A stretch of DNA of 64,000 bases, taken from Seohaeicola zhoushanensis (GTDB taxonomy: Bacteria; Pseudomonadota; Alphaproteobacteria; Rhodobacterales; Rhodobacteraceae). The notes below the pieces were generated by a model that was not told the origin of the DNA, searched no databases, and worked only from the letters and a program-made list of their open reading frames with translations. The stretch lies in NCBI RefSeq assembly GCF_014656415.1, contig NZ_BNCJ01000002.1, positions 464,213-528,212 on the forward strand. The letters are read 5' to 3'. Shown piece by piece: positions 8,044 to 16,239 of this stretch. The first letter of the stretch is position 1. Each line of letters opens with the position of its first letter. The position numbers were made by a program, and so were the translations under genes.

Positions 8044-9408
8044 ATGAAGACCTTCGCCCTTGCCCTCACCATGACCACCGCGCTGGCAACGCCCGGTTTC
8101 GCCGAGTTGGCGCTGGAAAAGGATCAGCTCACCTTCGGCTTCATCAAGCTGACCGACATGGCCCCGCTCGCCGTGGCCTATGAACAGGGCTATTTCCTCG
8201 ACGAAGGCCTCTTCGTCACGCTCGAGGCCCAGGCCAACTGGAAGGTACTGCTCGACGGCGTCATCGGCGGCACCCTGGACGGCGCCCACATGCTGGCGGG
8301 CCAGCCGCTGGCGGCGACCATCGGTTTCGGCACCGACGCCCATATCATCACGCCCTTCTCGATGGACCTGAACGGCAACGGAATCACCGTGTCGAACGAG
8401 GTCTGGGAGCTGATGAAAGCGAATATCCCCAACGGCGCCGACGGCAAGCCGCAGCACCCGATCAGCGCCGAGGCGCTGGCGCCGGTGGTGGCCAAGTTCA
8501 AGTCCGAGGGCAAGCCCTTCAACATGGGCATGGTCTTCCCGGTCTCGACCCATAACTACGAGCTGCGCTACTGGCTCGCCGCCGGCGGGCTGAAGCCGGG
8601 CTTCTACAGCCCCGAGAACATCACCGGCCAGATCGGCGCTGATGTGTTGCTTTCCGTGACCCCGCCGCCGCAGATGCCGGCGACGATGGAGGCGGGCACC
8701 ATCAACGGTTATTGCGTGGGCGAGCCCTGGAACCAGCAGGCGGTGTTCAAGGGCATCGGCGTTCCGGTGATCACCGACTACCAGATCTGGAAGAACAACC
8801 CCGAGAAGGTCTTCGGCCTGACCGCCGAATTCGCCGAGAAGTATCCCAACACCACCATCGCCATCACCAAGGCGCTGATCCGCGCGGCGATCTGGCTGGA
8901 CGAGAACGACAACGCCAACCGGATGGAAGCGGTCGAGATGCTGTCGAAGCCCGAGTATGTCGGGGCCGACAAGGAGGTCATCGCCAACTCGATGACCGGG
9001 ACCTTCGAATACGAGAAGGGCGACAAGCGCGAGGTGCCCGACTTCAACGTCTTCTTCCGCTACAACGCGACCTATCCCTTCTACTCGGACGCGGTCTGGT
9101 ACCTGACCCAGATGCGCCGCTGGGGCCAGATCGCCGAGGCCAAGCCGGACAGCTGGTATGACGAGACCGCCCGCAAGGTCTATCGCCCCGACATCTACCT
9201 CCAGGCCGCGCGGATGCTGGTCGACGAGGGCCTGGCGAACGAGGCCGACTTCCCCTGGGACAGCGATGGCTACAAGGCGCCGACCCCGGCCGAGGACGTG
9301 ATCGACCACATCCCCTACGACGGCAAGGCCCCCAACGCCTATCTCGACAGCCTGCCGATCGGCCTCAAGGGCAGCCAGGTCGTCGTCGGCAACGAAGTCC
9401 AGGGCTGA
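8044..9408 (+). CDS. nrtA: Nitrate ABC transporter periplasmic binding protein
   Basis: This encodes 454 residues. ATG 8044 is chosen because it gives a signal peptide ([20 protein letters not shown]) and has AAAGG seven bases upstream. It belongs to the NrtA/CmpA family ([52 protein letters not shown]). It binds nitrate or nitrite in the periplasm and delivers it to NrtB and the fused ATPase. As the first gene after the ANTAR leader, it is under NasTS control. A palindromic repeat follows it and may affect the amount of binding protein made relative to permease. Confidence 0.93.
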   Translation: MKTFALALTMTTALATPGFAELALEKDQLTFGFIKLTDMAPLAVAYEQGYFLDEGLFVTLEAQANWKVLLDGVIGGTLDGAHMLAGQPLAATIGFGTDAHIITPFSMDLNGNGITVSNEVWELMKANIPNGADGKPQHPISAEALAPVVAKFKSEGKPFNMGMVFPVSTHNYELRYWLAAGGLKPGFYSPENITGQIGADVLLSVTPPPQMPATMEAGTINGYCVGEPWNQQAVFKGIGVPVITDYQIWKNNPEKVFGLTAEFAEKYPNTTIAITKALIRAAIWLDENDNANRMEAVEMLSKPEYVGADKEVIANSMTGTFEYEKGDKREVPDFNVFFRYNATYPFYSDAVWYLTQMRRWGQIAEAKPDSWYDETARKVYRPDIYLQAARMLVDEGLANEADFPWDSDGYKAPTPAEDVIDHIPYDGKAPNAYLDSLPIGLKGSQVVVGNEVQG

Positions 9409-9414
9409 GGGGCG

Positions 9415-9470
9415 CGGCGGGGTGAACCCCGCCCTACCCAAGGCCCGTAGGGCGGGGTTCCACCCCGCCG
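9415..9470 (+). repeat. REP-like palindromic repeat between nrtA and nrtB
   Basis: The arms CGGCGGGGTGAACCCCGCCC+TAC (9415-9437) and GTAGGGCGGGGTTCCACCCC+GCCG (9447-9470) are near-perfect inverted copies. The first arm recurs exactly (23 bp) at 49091-49113. The transcribed RNA would form a strong hairpin. Confidence 0.75.
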
Positions 9471-9495
9471 CCCCCGATCAGAACGGAGTTCGGAC

Positions 9496-10578
9496 ATGAC
9501 CGCGACAGACCCCCAGACGCTCGACGCGAGTGCCGCCCGCGAAGCCCGCCGGGAGCGTCTCTTCACCCGCATCAACGGTGCCGACAAATGGTTCCGCGTG
9601 CTCGGCCTCGGCTGGATGACCCCGGTTCTCAAGGCGGCTGCGGGCGACAACCCCAGGGCGCAGATGGGCGAGATCTGGCGTCAGCTCGGCGTGCCGGTGG
9701 CGGCGATCCTGGCCTTCCTGCTGGTCTGGGCCGCGCTGGCTCCGACGGTGCAGACCTCGCTGGGCGCGATCCCCGGCCCGGCGCAGGTCTGGGAGCAGGT
9801 GGTGAACCTGCACGAGGACGCCCAGTCCAAGGCGGCGAGCGAGGCCAAGTTCAATGCCCAGGTCGAGAAGCGGAACCAGAAGCTGATCGAGGCGGGCCGT
9901 GCCGACGAGGTCAAGCAGGTCGCCTATACCGGCGCGCCGAGCTACTACGCGCAGATCTTCACCTCGATCAAGACGGTCTTCTTCGGCTTCCTGATCGCCT
10001 CGGTCGTGGCGATTCCGCTGGGCATCATGGCCGGCCTCTCGGCCACCGCCAACGCGGCGCTCAACCCGATGATCCAGATCTTCAAACCGGTCTCGCCGCT
10101 GGCCTGGCTGCCGATCGTCACCATGATCGTCTCGGCCTCGGTCGCCAATGACGGCTTCTTCGCCAAGTCCTTCCTGGTCTCGGCGATCACCGTGACGCTC
10201 TGCTCGCTCTGGCCGACGCTGATCAACACGGCGCTGGGCGTGGCATCCATCGACAAGGACCTCGTCAACGTCTCGAAGGTGCTGAAGATGGGCACCTGGA
10301 CCAAGATCACCAAGCTGGTGCTGCCCTCGGCCCTGCCGCTGATCTTCACCGGTCTGCGCCTGAGCCTCGGCGTGGGCTGGATGGTGCTGATCGCCGCCGA
10401 GATGCTGGCGCAGAACCCCGGTCTCGGCAAGTTCGTCTGGGACGAGTTCCAGAACGGTTCGTCGCAGTCGCTCGCCCGGATCATGGTCGCGGTCTTCACC
10501 ATCGGAATCATCGGCTTCCTGCTCGACCGGGTGATGTTCGCGCTGCAATCGCTCTTTACCTTCACGAACAACCGGTAA
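9496..10578 (+). CDS. nrtB: Nitrate ABC transporter permease
   Basis: This encodes 360 residues with ACGGAG upstream of ATG 9496. An N-terminal cytoplasmic segment is followed by a membrane helix (VAAILAFLLVWAALAPTV), a periplasmic loop, and a BPD-type permease core with the EAA-like loop near TALGVASIDKDLVNVSKVLK. The long insert between the first helix and the core (residues about 100-150, charged) is typical of longer NrtB/NasE proteins. It forms the membrane channel for nitrate with the ATPase encoded five bases downstream. Confidence 0.92.
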   Translation: MTATDPQTLDASAAREARRERLFTRINGADKWFRVLGLGWMTPVLKAAAGDNPRAQMGEIWRQLGVPVAAILAFLLVWAALAPTVQTSLGAIPGPAQVWEQVVNLHEDAQSKAASEAKFNAQVEKRNQKLIEAGRADEVKQVAYTGAPSYYAQIFTSIKTVFFGFLIASVVAIPLGIMAGLSATANAALNPMIQIFKPVSPLAWLPIVTMIVSASVANDGFFAKSFLVSAITVTLCSLWPTLINTALGVASIDKDLVNVSKVLKMGTWTKITKLVLPSALPLIFTGLRLSLGVGWMVLIAAEMLAQNPGLGKFVWDEFQNGSSQSLARIMVAVFTIGIIGFLLDRVMFALQSLFTFTNNR

Positions 10579-10583
10579 GCGTC

Positions 10584-12284
10584 ATGGGCATCCTCGAATT
10601 CAAGAACGTTTCCAAGAGCTTCGGGCAAGGCCCCGGCCGTGTGGACGTGCTGAAGGACATCAACCTCGACGTGGCCGAGGGCGAGTTCCTGGTGCTGCTG
10701 GGCTTCTCGGGCACCGGCAAGACGACCCTCATCAACCTGATGGCGGGGCTGGATAGGCCGTCCAGGGGCAGTGTCTCCTTCAAGGGCAGGCCGATCACCG
10801 GGCCGGGCCCCGAGCGCGGGGTGATCTTCCAGAATTACTCGCTGATGCCCTGGCTGACCGTGGCCGGCAACGTGGCGCTGGCGGTGGATACGGTCTTCCC
10901 CGGCATGGCCAGGGCCGAGAAGGCCGCCAAGGTCGCGCATTACGTCAAGATGGTCGGCCTCTCCCACGCCACCGCCCGCCGTCCGGCGGAACTCTCGGGC
11001 GGGATGCGCCAGCGGGTCAACGTCGCCCGCGCCTTGGCGATGAACCCCGAGGTGCTGCTGCTCGACGAGCCGCTGAGCGCGCTCGACGCGCTGACCCGCG
11101 CCAATCTGGCGGACGAGATCGAGGCGATCTGGCTCGAAGAGAAGAAGACCTGCGTTCTCATCACCAACGACGTGGACGAGGCCATCGTCCTGGCCGACCG
11201 CATCATCGCGCTGAACCCCGACGGGACGCTGGGGCGCGAGTTCCGCGTGACCATCCCGCGCCCGCGCGAGCGGGGCGAAATGAACCACCACGAGGGCTTC
11301 AAGGCGCTGCGTGGCGAGATCACCAAATACCTGATGGACGTGGGCATCGCCGCCCGCGCCGAGGGCAGCCGCATCCTGCCGAACGTGACGCCGATCCACG
11401 GTATACCGGCGGCGGTGAAGCAGGCGCAGGAGGGGCTGATCGAGGAACGCTTCCTCGACTTCAGCCAGCTCCACAAGATCTACCCGACGCCCAAGGGGCC
11501 GCTCACCGTGGTCGAGGACTTCAATCTCAAGATGAACCGGGGCGAGTTCATCTCGCTGATCGGCCACTCGGGCTGCGGCAAGTCCACCGTGCTGACCATG
11601 GCGGCGGGGCTGAACGGCATCTCCAAGGGCGCCATCAAGCTCGACGGCCGCCACGTCGAAGGCGCCGACCCGGAACGGGCGGTGGTGTTCCAGTCGCCCT
11701 CGCTCTTCCCCTGGCTCACCGCGCGCGAGAACTGCGCCATCGGGGTGGACAAGGTCTATCCCAAGGCCAGCCAGCAGGAACGGCAGGACGTGGTCGACTA
11801 CTACCTCGAACGCGTGGGCCTTGCCGACTCGATGGACAAGCCCGCCGCCTCGATGTCGAACGGGATGCGCCAGCGCGTCGGCATCGCCCGGGCCTTCGCC
11901 CTCTCGCCCAAGCTGCTGCTGCTGGACGAGCCCTTCGGGATGCTCGACAGCCTCACCCGCTGGGAGCTGCAGGAGGTGCTGATGGAGGTCTGGAGCCGCA
12001 CCAAGGTCACCGCGGTCTGCGTCACCCATGACGTCGACGAGGCGATCCTGCTGGCCGACCGGGTGGTGATGATGACCAACGGGCCGCGCGCGACCATCGG
12101 CAAGATCCTCGACGTCGACCTGCCGCGCCCGCGCACCCGCAAGGCGCTGCTGGAGCACCCCGATTACTACCTCTACCGCGAGCAGGTTCTGAACTTCCTC
12201 GAAGAATACGAGCAGGGCGCGCACGGCAGAAAGACAGAGCCCGCGGCGGAGGCCCCGGCCCCCGCCAAGAAAGACGCGGCCTGA
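10584..12284 (+). CDS. nrtC: Nitrate ABC transporter ATPase with two fused ATPase domains (NrtC/NrtD-like)
   Basis: This 566-residue protein contains two complete ABC ATPase domains, about 1-260 and 293-545, so one polypeptide supplies both nucleotide-binding domains. Domain 1 has Walker A GFSGTGKTT, signature LSGGMRQRV, Walker B LLLDEP and an H-loop reading ITNDVDEA (Asn instead of His). Domain 2 has GHSGCGKST, a divergent signature MSNGMRQRV, LLLDEP and a normal VTHDVDEA. The C-terminus is a low-complexity Pro/Ala/Lys tail. Unlike cyanobacterial NrtC, there is no fused substrate-binding domain. It sits between nrtB and the GAF gene in one operon. Confidence 0.92.
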   Translation: MGILEFKNVSKSFGQGPGRVDVLKDINLDVAEGEFLVLLGFSGTGKTTLINLMAGLDRPSRGSVSFKGRPITGPGPERGVIFQNYSLMPWLTVAGNVALAVDTVFPGMARAEKAAKVAHYVKMVGLSHATARRPAELSGGMRQRVNVARALAMNPEVLLLDEPLSALDALTRANLADEIEAIWLEEKKTCVLITNDVDEAIVLADRIIALNPDGTLGREFRVTIPRPRERGEMNHHEGFKALRGEITKYLMDVGIAARAEGSRILPNVTPIHGIPAAVKQAQEGLIEERFLDFSQLHKIYPTPKGPLTVVEDFNLKMNRGEFISLIGHSGCGKSTVLTMAAGLNGISKGAIKLDGRHVEGADPERAVVFQSPSLFPWLTARENCAIGVDKVYPKASQQERQDVVDYYLERVGLADSMDKPAASMSNGMRQRVGIARAFALSPKLLLLDEPFGMLDSLTRWELQEVLMEVWSRTKVTAVCVTHDVDEAILLADRVVMMTNGPRATIGKILDVDLPRPRTRKALLEHPDYYLYREQVLNFLEEYEQGAHGRKTEPAAEAPAPAKKDAA

Positions 12285-12366
12285 GGGCAGGGCCGCAGGC
12301 CCGCCCCGCCGCCCGAATTGAACCGGCCGCCCCTTGCGCGCGGTCACGAGACAAGGAGAACGCAGA

Positions 12367-13308
12367 ATGGACGTGGCACTCGACACCCCTGCGAAGACGT
12401 TCATCGAAGTGACCGAGGTCTGGGTGCCCGAGGGCGACCGCCTGGTCCTGGCCGAGGGCAACTACGGCGCGCTCGACGCCTTTGCCGCCGCCTCCCGAAA
12501 GGAGAGCTTCGGCAAGGGCGAGGGGCTGCCGGGCAAGGCCTGGGCCGAGGCGCGCCCGGTGGTGCTCAAGGGTTTTGACGGCTCCTACTTCAAGCGCACC
12601 GAGGCCGCCGCCGAGGCCGGGCTGACCAGCGCCGTGGCGGTGCCGGTCTTTGCCGGCAAAGAGCTGAAGGCAGTGCTCGTCGTGCTTTGCGGTGACGACG
12701 CCAACCGCACCGGCGCAATCGAGGTCTGGCACGAAGCGGATGGCCTGCTGATGCTGGACGACGGCTATTACGGCGCGGCCAGGCACTTCGAATGGGTCAG
12801 CCAGCACACGCATTTCCCGCGCGGGCAGGGCCTGCCGGGCGGGGTCTGGTCCTCGCAGACGCCGATGCTGATGCGCGATCTCGGCTCGGGCTATCGCTTC
12901 ATCCGATCCGACAGCGCCGCCAAGGCCGGGCTGACCACCGGCCTCGGCCTGCCGATCCCGGTGCCGGGCGAGAAGACCTTCGTGCTGACGCTGCTCTCGG
13001 CGCGTGGCACCCCCATCGCCCGCCGCTTCGAACTCTGGGACGCCCGCGCCGCCCGCAACGGCACCAAGGCCGAGGCCAGGCTGATCGACGGGATCTGCGC
13101 CCGCGAAGGCGCGCTCTGGGACCCCGATAACGCGGGGAACGAGCGCACCGTGGCCGCCTGGCAGGGCGCCATCGGGCGGGTGCTCGGCACCGGCGTGCCG
13201 CTGGTCGAGGGCGGCAAGCCCGGCCTGGCCGGAGGCTATGACTCGATGGTCGCGCTGCCGATCCACCTCGGCGGCAAGCTCAGCCACATCGTGGCCTGGT
13301 ATCTGTGA
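12367..13308 (+). CDS. GAF-domain protein of the nitrate operon, function unknown
   Basis: This encodes 313 residues from ATG 12367, preceded by AAGGAG. It contains internally repeated GAF-like units: about residues 40-115 (GEGLPGKAWAEARPVVLKGF, then AGLTSAVAVPVF), 150-220 (GQGLPGGVWSSQTPMLMRDL, AGLTTGLGLPIP), and a shorter third unit near the C-terminus (GYDSMVALPIHLGGKLSH). There is no signal peptide, helix-turn-helix or output domain, so it would be a stand-alone cytoplasmic ligand or redox sensor or an assembly factor. It lies between the transporter and nirB, with the nirB Shine-Dalgarno overlapping its end, so it is clearly part of the operon. No function can be assigned from sequence. 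Confidence 0.8.
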   Translation: MDVALDTPAKTFIEVTEVWVPEGDRLVLAEGNYGALDAFAAASRKESFGKGEGLPGKAWAEARPVVLKGFDGSYFKRTEAAAEAGLTSAVAVPVFAGKELKAVLVVLCGDDANRTGAIEVWHEADGLLMLDDGYYGAARHFEWVSQHTHFPRGQGLPGGVWSSQTPMLMRDLGSGYRFIRSDSAAKAGLTTGLGLPIPVPGEKTFVLTLLSARGTPIARRFELWDARAARNGTKAEARLIDGICAREGALWDPDNAGNERTVAAWQGAIGRVLGTGVPLVEGGKPGLAGGYDSMVALPIHLGGKLSHIVAWYL

Positions 13309-13322
13309 AGGAGTCCCGCGAG

Positions 13323-15758
13323 ATGCAGAAACTCGTCGTCATCGGCGCCGGAATGGCCTCGGGGCGGATGCTCGAACACCTGTTCGAGGCCGACCCCGAC
13401 GCCTACGAGGTCACGCTGTTCAACGCCGAACCGCGCGGAAATTACAACCGCATCATGCTCTCGCCCGTGCTCTCGGGCGAGAAGAGCTTCGAGGAGATCG
13501 TCACCCACGATGACGCCTGGTATGCCGCCAACAAGGTGACCACCCGCTTTGGCGAAGCTGTCACCGGCATCGACCGCGCCCGCAAGGTGGTGATCGGTGC
13601 GAATGGCGAGGTGCCCTACGACAAGCTGGTGATCGCCACCGGCTCGGCCCCCTTCATCATCCCGTGCCCCGGCCACAAGCTGCCCGGTGTCGTGGCCTAC
13701 CGCGATCTGGAGGACACCAACGCCATGGTCGAGGCCTCGGCACGGCCCGGCGCGCAGGCGGTTGTGATCGGCGGCGGCCTGCTGGGGCTGGAGGCGGCCG
13801 CCGGCCTGCGCCTGCGCGGGATGGAGGTGACCGTGCTCCACCTGATGGGCCACCTGATGGAGCGCCAGCTCGACGAGGCTGCCGGCTATCTGCTGCAGAA
13901 GGACCTGGAGCGGCGCGGCATCAAGGTGATCTGCCGCGCCTCGACCAAGGAGATCCGCGGCACCGACCGGGTCGAGGAGGTGCTGCTCGAAGACGGCACC
14001 GAACTGCCCGCCGATATCGTGGTGATGGCGGTCGGCATCCGCCCCGCCGTGCAACTGGGCAAGGACGCCGGGCTCGAGATGGGCCGCGCCATCGTGGTCG
14101 ACGCCAGCCTGCGCACGTCAGACCCGGACATCTACGCCGTCGGCGAATGCGTCGAATACCAGGGCAACCTCTTCGGCCTCGTCGCGCCGCTCTACGACCA
14201 GGCCAAGGTGCTGGCGAAATCGCTGCTGGGGCAGGAGGATACCTTCAAGGTCCGCCAGCTTTCGACCAAGCTGAAGGTGACGGGCTGCGATCTGTTCAGC
14301 GCCGGCGACTTCGCCGATGGTCCAACGCGCGAGGACATCGTCTTTCGCGACCCGGCGCGCGGTGTCTACAAGCGGCTGGTGCTGGAGGACGACGCGCTGG
14401 TCGGCGCGGTCTTCTACGGCGACACGGCGGACAGCAACTGGTTCTTCGGCCTGATCCAGTCGGGCGAGGACGTCAGTGCCATGCGCGATACGCTGATCTT
14501 CGGCCCCGCCTACCAGGGAGGGGCCGCCGCGGACCCTCTCTCAGCCGTTGCAGCCTTGCCGCCTGAGGCGGAGATCTGTGGCTGCAACGGCGTCTGCAAG
14601 GGAACCATCGTCGGGGCCATCGCCGGCGGCGCCACCGACCTCGGCGCGCTGCGCGCCTCGACCAAGGCCAGCGCTTCCTGCGGGAGCTGTACCGGGCTGG
14701 TCGAGCAGGTGCTCTCGGTCACGCTGGGCGACGCCTACGCCGCGCCCAGGGCGCAGCCGATCTGCACCTGTTGCGAGCTGACGCATGAGGACGTGCGCCT
14801 GCTCATCAAGTCCAAGGAGCTGAAATCGCAACCCGCCGTCTGGCAGGAACTCGGCTGGAAGACTCCCAACGGCTGCCATGTCTGCCGCCCGGCGGTGAAC
14901 TTCTACCTGCTGGCCGACTGGCCGCTGGAATACCAGGACGACCTGCAAAGCCGCTTCGTCAACGAGAGGAAGCACGCCAATATCCAGAAGGACGGCACCT
15001 TCTCGGTCATGCCGCGCATGTGGGGCGGGATCACCAACCCGGCCGAGCTGCGCGCCATCGCGGATGCGGCCGAGAAATACAAGGTGCCCACCGTCAAGGT
15101 GACCGGCGGCCAGCGGATCGACCTCTTGGGCGTGAAATCCGAGGATCTGCCCTACATCTGGCGCGACCTGAACGCGGCGGGCATGGTCTCGGGTCATGCC
15201 TATTCCAAGGGGCTGCGCACCGTGAAGACCTGCGTCGGCACCGACCACTGCCGCTTCGGCACGCAGGATTCCACCGGCCTCGGCATCAAGCTGGAAAAGA
15301 TCCTCTGGGGCTCGTGGACGCCGCACAAGGTCAAGCTGGCGGTCTCGGGCTGCCCCCGGAACTGCGCCGAGGCGACCTGCAAGGACGTCGGCATCGTCTG
15401 CGTCGACAGCGGCTACCAGGTCGGCGTCGCCGGCGCGGCGGGGATGGACCTGAAGGAGACCGAGCGGCTGGCCGACGTGGCGAGCGAGCAGGAGGCAATC
15501 GATCTCACCGTCGCCTTCATCCAGCTCTACCGTGAAAACGCCAAGTATCTCGACCGGCCCTACAAATGGGTGAAGAAGGTCGGGCTCGACTGGGTCAAGG
15601 CCCGCGTCGTCGACGACCTCGCCGAACGCGCCCGCCTGGTCGCGGCCTTCGAGCTGAGCCAGACCGTCTACCGCAAGGACCCCTGGGCCGAACACGCGGC
15701 CGAGCAGACCGACCGCTATACCCCCATCGCCGACCTGACGCTGGAGGCCGCGGAATGA
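13323..15758 (+). CDS. nirB: NADH-dependent assimilatory nitrite reductase, large subunit
   Basis: This encodes 811 residues. ATG 13323 is preferred over the GTG at 13305, because the AAGGAG lies between them. Order of domains: FAD/NAD(H)-binding reductase (GAGMASGRMLEHLF at residue about 6; VVIGGGLLGLEAAAGLRLRG), a BFD-like [2Fe-2S] region near 416-460 (CGCNGVCKG, CGSCTG), a second Cys cluster near 479-520, and the sirohaem/[4Fe-4S] sulfite/nitrite reductase domain. In that domain C-x5-C (TCVGTDHC, about 636) and C-x3-C (GCPRNC, about 675) bind the coupled cofactor. It reduces nitrite to ammonium in the cytoplasm. It corresponds to NasB of Paracoccus and may also pass electrons to NasA (inference). 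Confidence 0.96.
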   Translation: MQKLVVIGAGMASGRMLEHLFEADPDAYEVTLFNAEPRGNYNRIMLSPVLSGEKSFEEIVTHDDAWYAANKVTTRFGEAVTGIDRARKVVIGANGEVPYDKLVIATGSAPFIIPCPGHKLPGVVAYRDLEDTNAMVEASARPGAQAVVIGGGLLGLEAAAGLRLRGMEVTVLHLMGHLMERQLDEAAGYLLQKDLERRGIKVICRASTKEIRGTDRVEEVLLEDGTELPADIVVMAVGIRPAVQLGKDAGLEMGRAIVVDASLRTSDPDIYAVGECVEYQGNLFGLVAPLYDQAKVLAKSLLGQEDTFKVRQLSTKLKVTGCDLFSAGDFADGPTREDIVFRDPARGVYKRLVLEDDALVGAVFYGDTADSNWFFGLIQSGEDVSAMRDTLIFGPAYQGGAAADPLSAVAALPPEAEICGCNGVCKGTIVGAIAGGATDLGALRASTKASASCGSCTGLVEQVLSVTLGDAYAAPRAQPICTCCELTHEDVRLLIKSKELKSQPAVWQELGWKTPNGCHVCRPAVNFYLLADWPLEYQDDLQSRFVNERKHANIQKDGTFSVMPRMWGGITNPAELRAIADAAEKYKVPTVKVTGGQRIDLLGVKSEDLPYIWRDLNAAGMVSGHAYSKGLRTVKTCVGTDHCRFGTQDSTGLGIKLEKILWGSWTPHKVKLAVSGCPRNCAEATCKDVGIVCVDSGYQVGVAGAAGMDLKETERLADVASEQEAIDLTVAFIQLYRENAKYLDRPYKWVKKVGLDWVKARVVDDLAERARLVAAFELSQTVYRKDPWAEHAAEQTDRYTPIADLTLEAAE

Positions 15759-15766
15759 CCCGGCGT

Positions 15767-15867
15767 GCCCCCATCCTCTCCCTCCTCCCTGAAGGGGGAG
15801 GGCAGCGCCCCAACCGCAGCGCAACGCAATCCCCTCCCCCTTCAGGGGGGAGGGTCAGGGTGGGGGC
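15767..15867 (+). repeat. MITE-like inverted repeat between nirB and nirD
   Basis: Two 36-bp arms (15767-15802 and 15832-15867) are inverted copies with four mismatches, sharing CCCTGAAGGGGGAGGG at their inner ends, around a 29-bp spacer. The element sits inside the operon between two subunits of one enzyme. The open frame 15755-15910 that crosses it consists mainly of repeat sequence and is not called as a gene. Confidence 0.75.
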
Positions 15868-15906
15868 TCTCGCCGCCATGAACCACGCCATCAAGGAGGC
15901 CGCAGA

Positions 15907-16239
15907 ATGAACTGGATCGACATAGGCGCCGTCGAGGACATCCCCCTGCGCGGGGCCCGCCTGCTCAAGACCCATGCCGGCTGCATCGCCGTCTTCCGCA
16001 CCGCCGAAGCCGAGGTCTTCGCCGCCTCGAACAGCTGCCCGCACAAGGGCGGCCCGCTGGCCGACGGTATCGTGCACGGCCAGAAGGTGACCTGCCCGCT
16101 GCACAACTGGGTCTTCGACCTCAACACCGGCGAGGCGCAGGGCGCCGACACGGGCCGGATCGCGGTCTACCCGGTGCAGCTGGAGAACGGCCGCATCCTC
16201 GTCGACCTCAGCGCGGCGGAACAGAGGAGCGCCGCCTGA
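15907..16239 (+). CDS. nirD: Nitrite reductase small subunit / Rieske-type ferredoxin
   Basis: This encodes 110 residues, with AAGGAG upstream of ATG 15907. Residues about 40-65 hold a complete Rieske [2Fe-2S] site: C-P-H (NSCPHKGGPLADG) and C-P-L-H (VTCPLHNW). Some NirD proteins have lost these ligands; here they are present, which favours an electron-transfer role like NasG of Paracoccus, feeding electrons between NirB and the nitrate reductase. The stop overlaps the nasA start by one base (TGATG). Confidence 0.93.
   Translation: MNWIDIGAVEDIPLRGARLLKTHAGCIAVFRTAEAEVFAASNSCPHKGGPLADGIVHGQKVTCPLHNWVFDLNTGEAQGADTGRIAVYPVQLENGRILVDLSAAEQRSAA

Noticed and set aside
15755-15910. Possible small gene between nirB and nirD
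   Set aside because: The frame is composed mostly of the 36-bp inverted repeat and its spacer; the encoded peptide is low-complexity and resembles no family.
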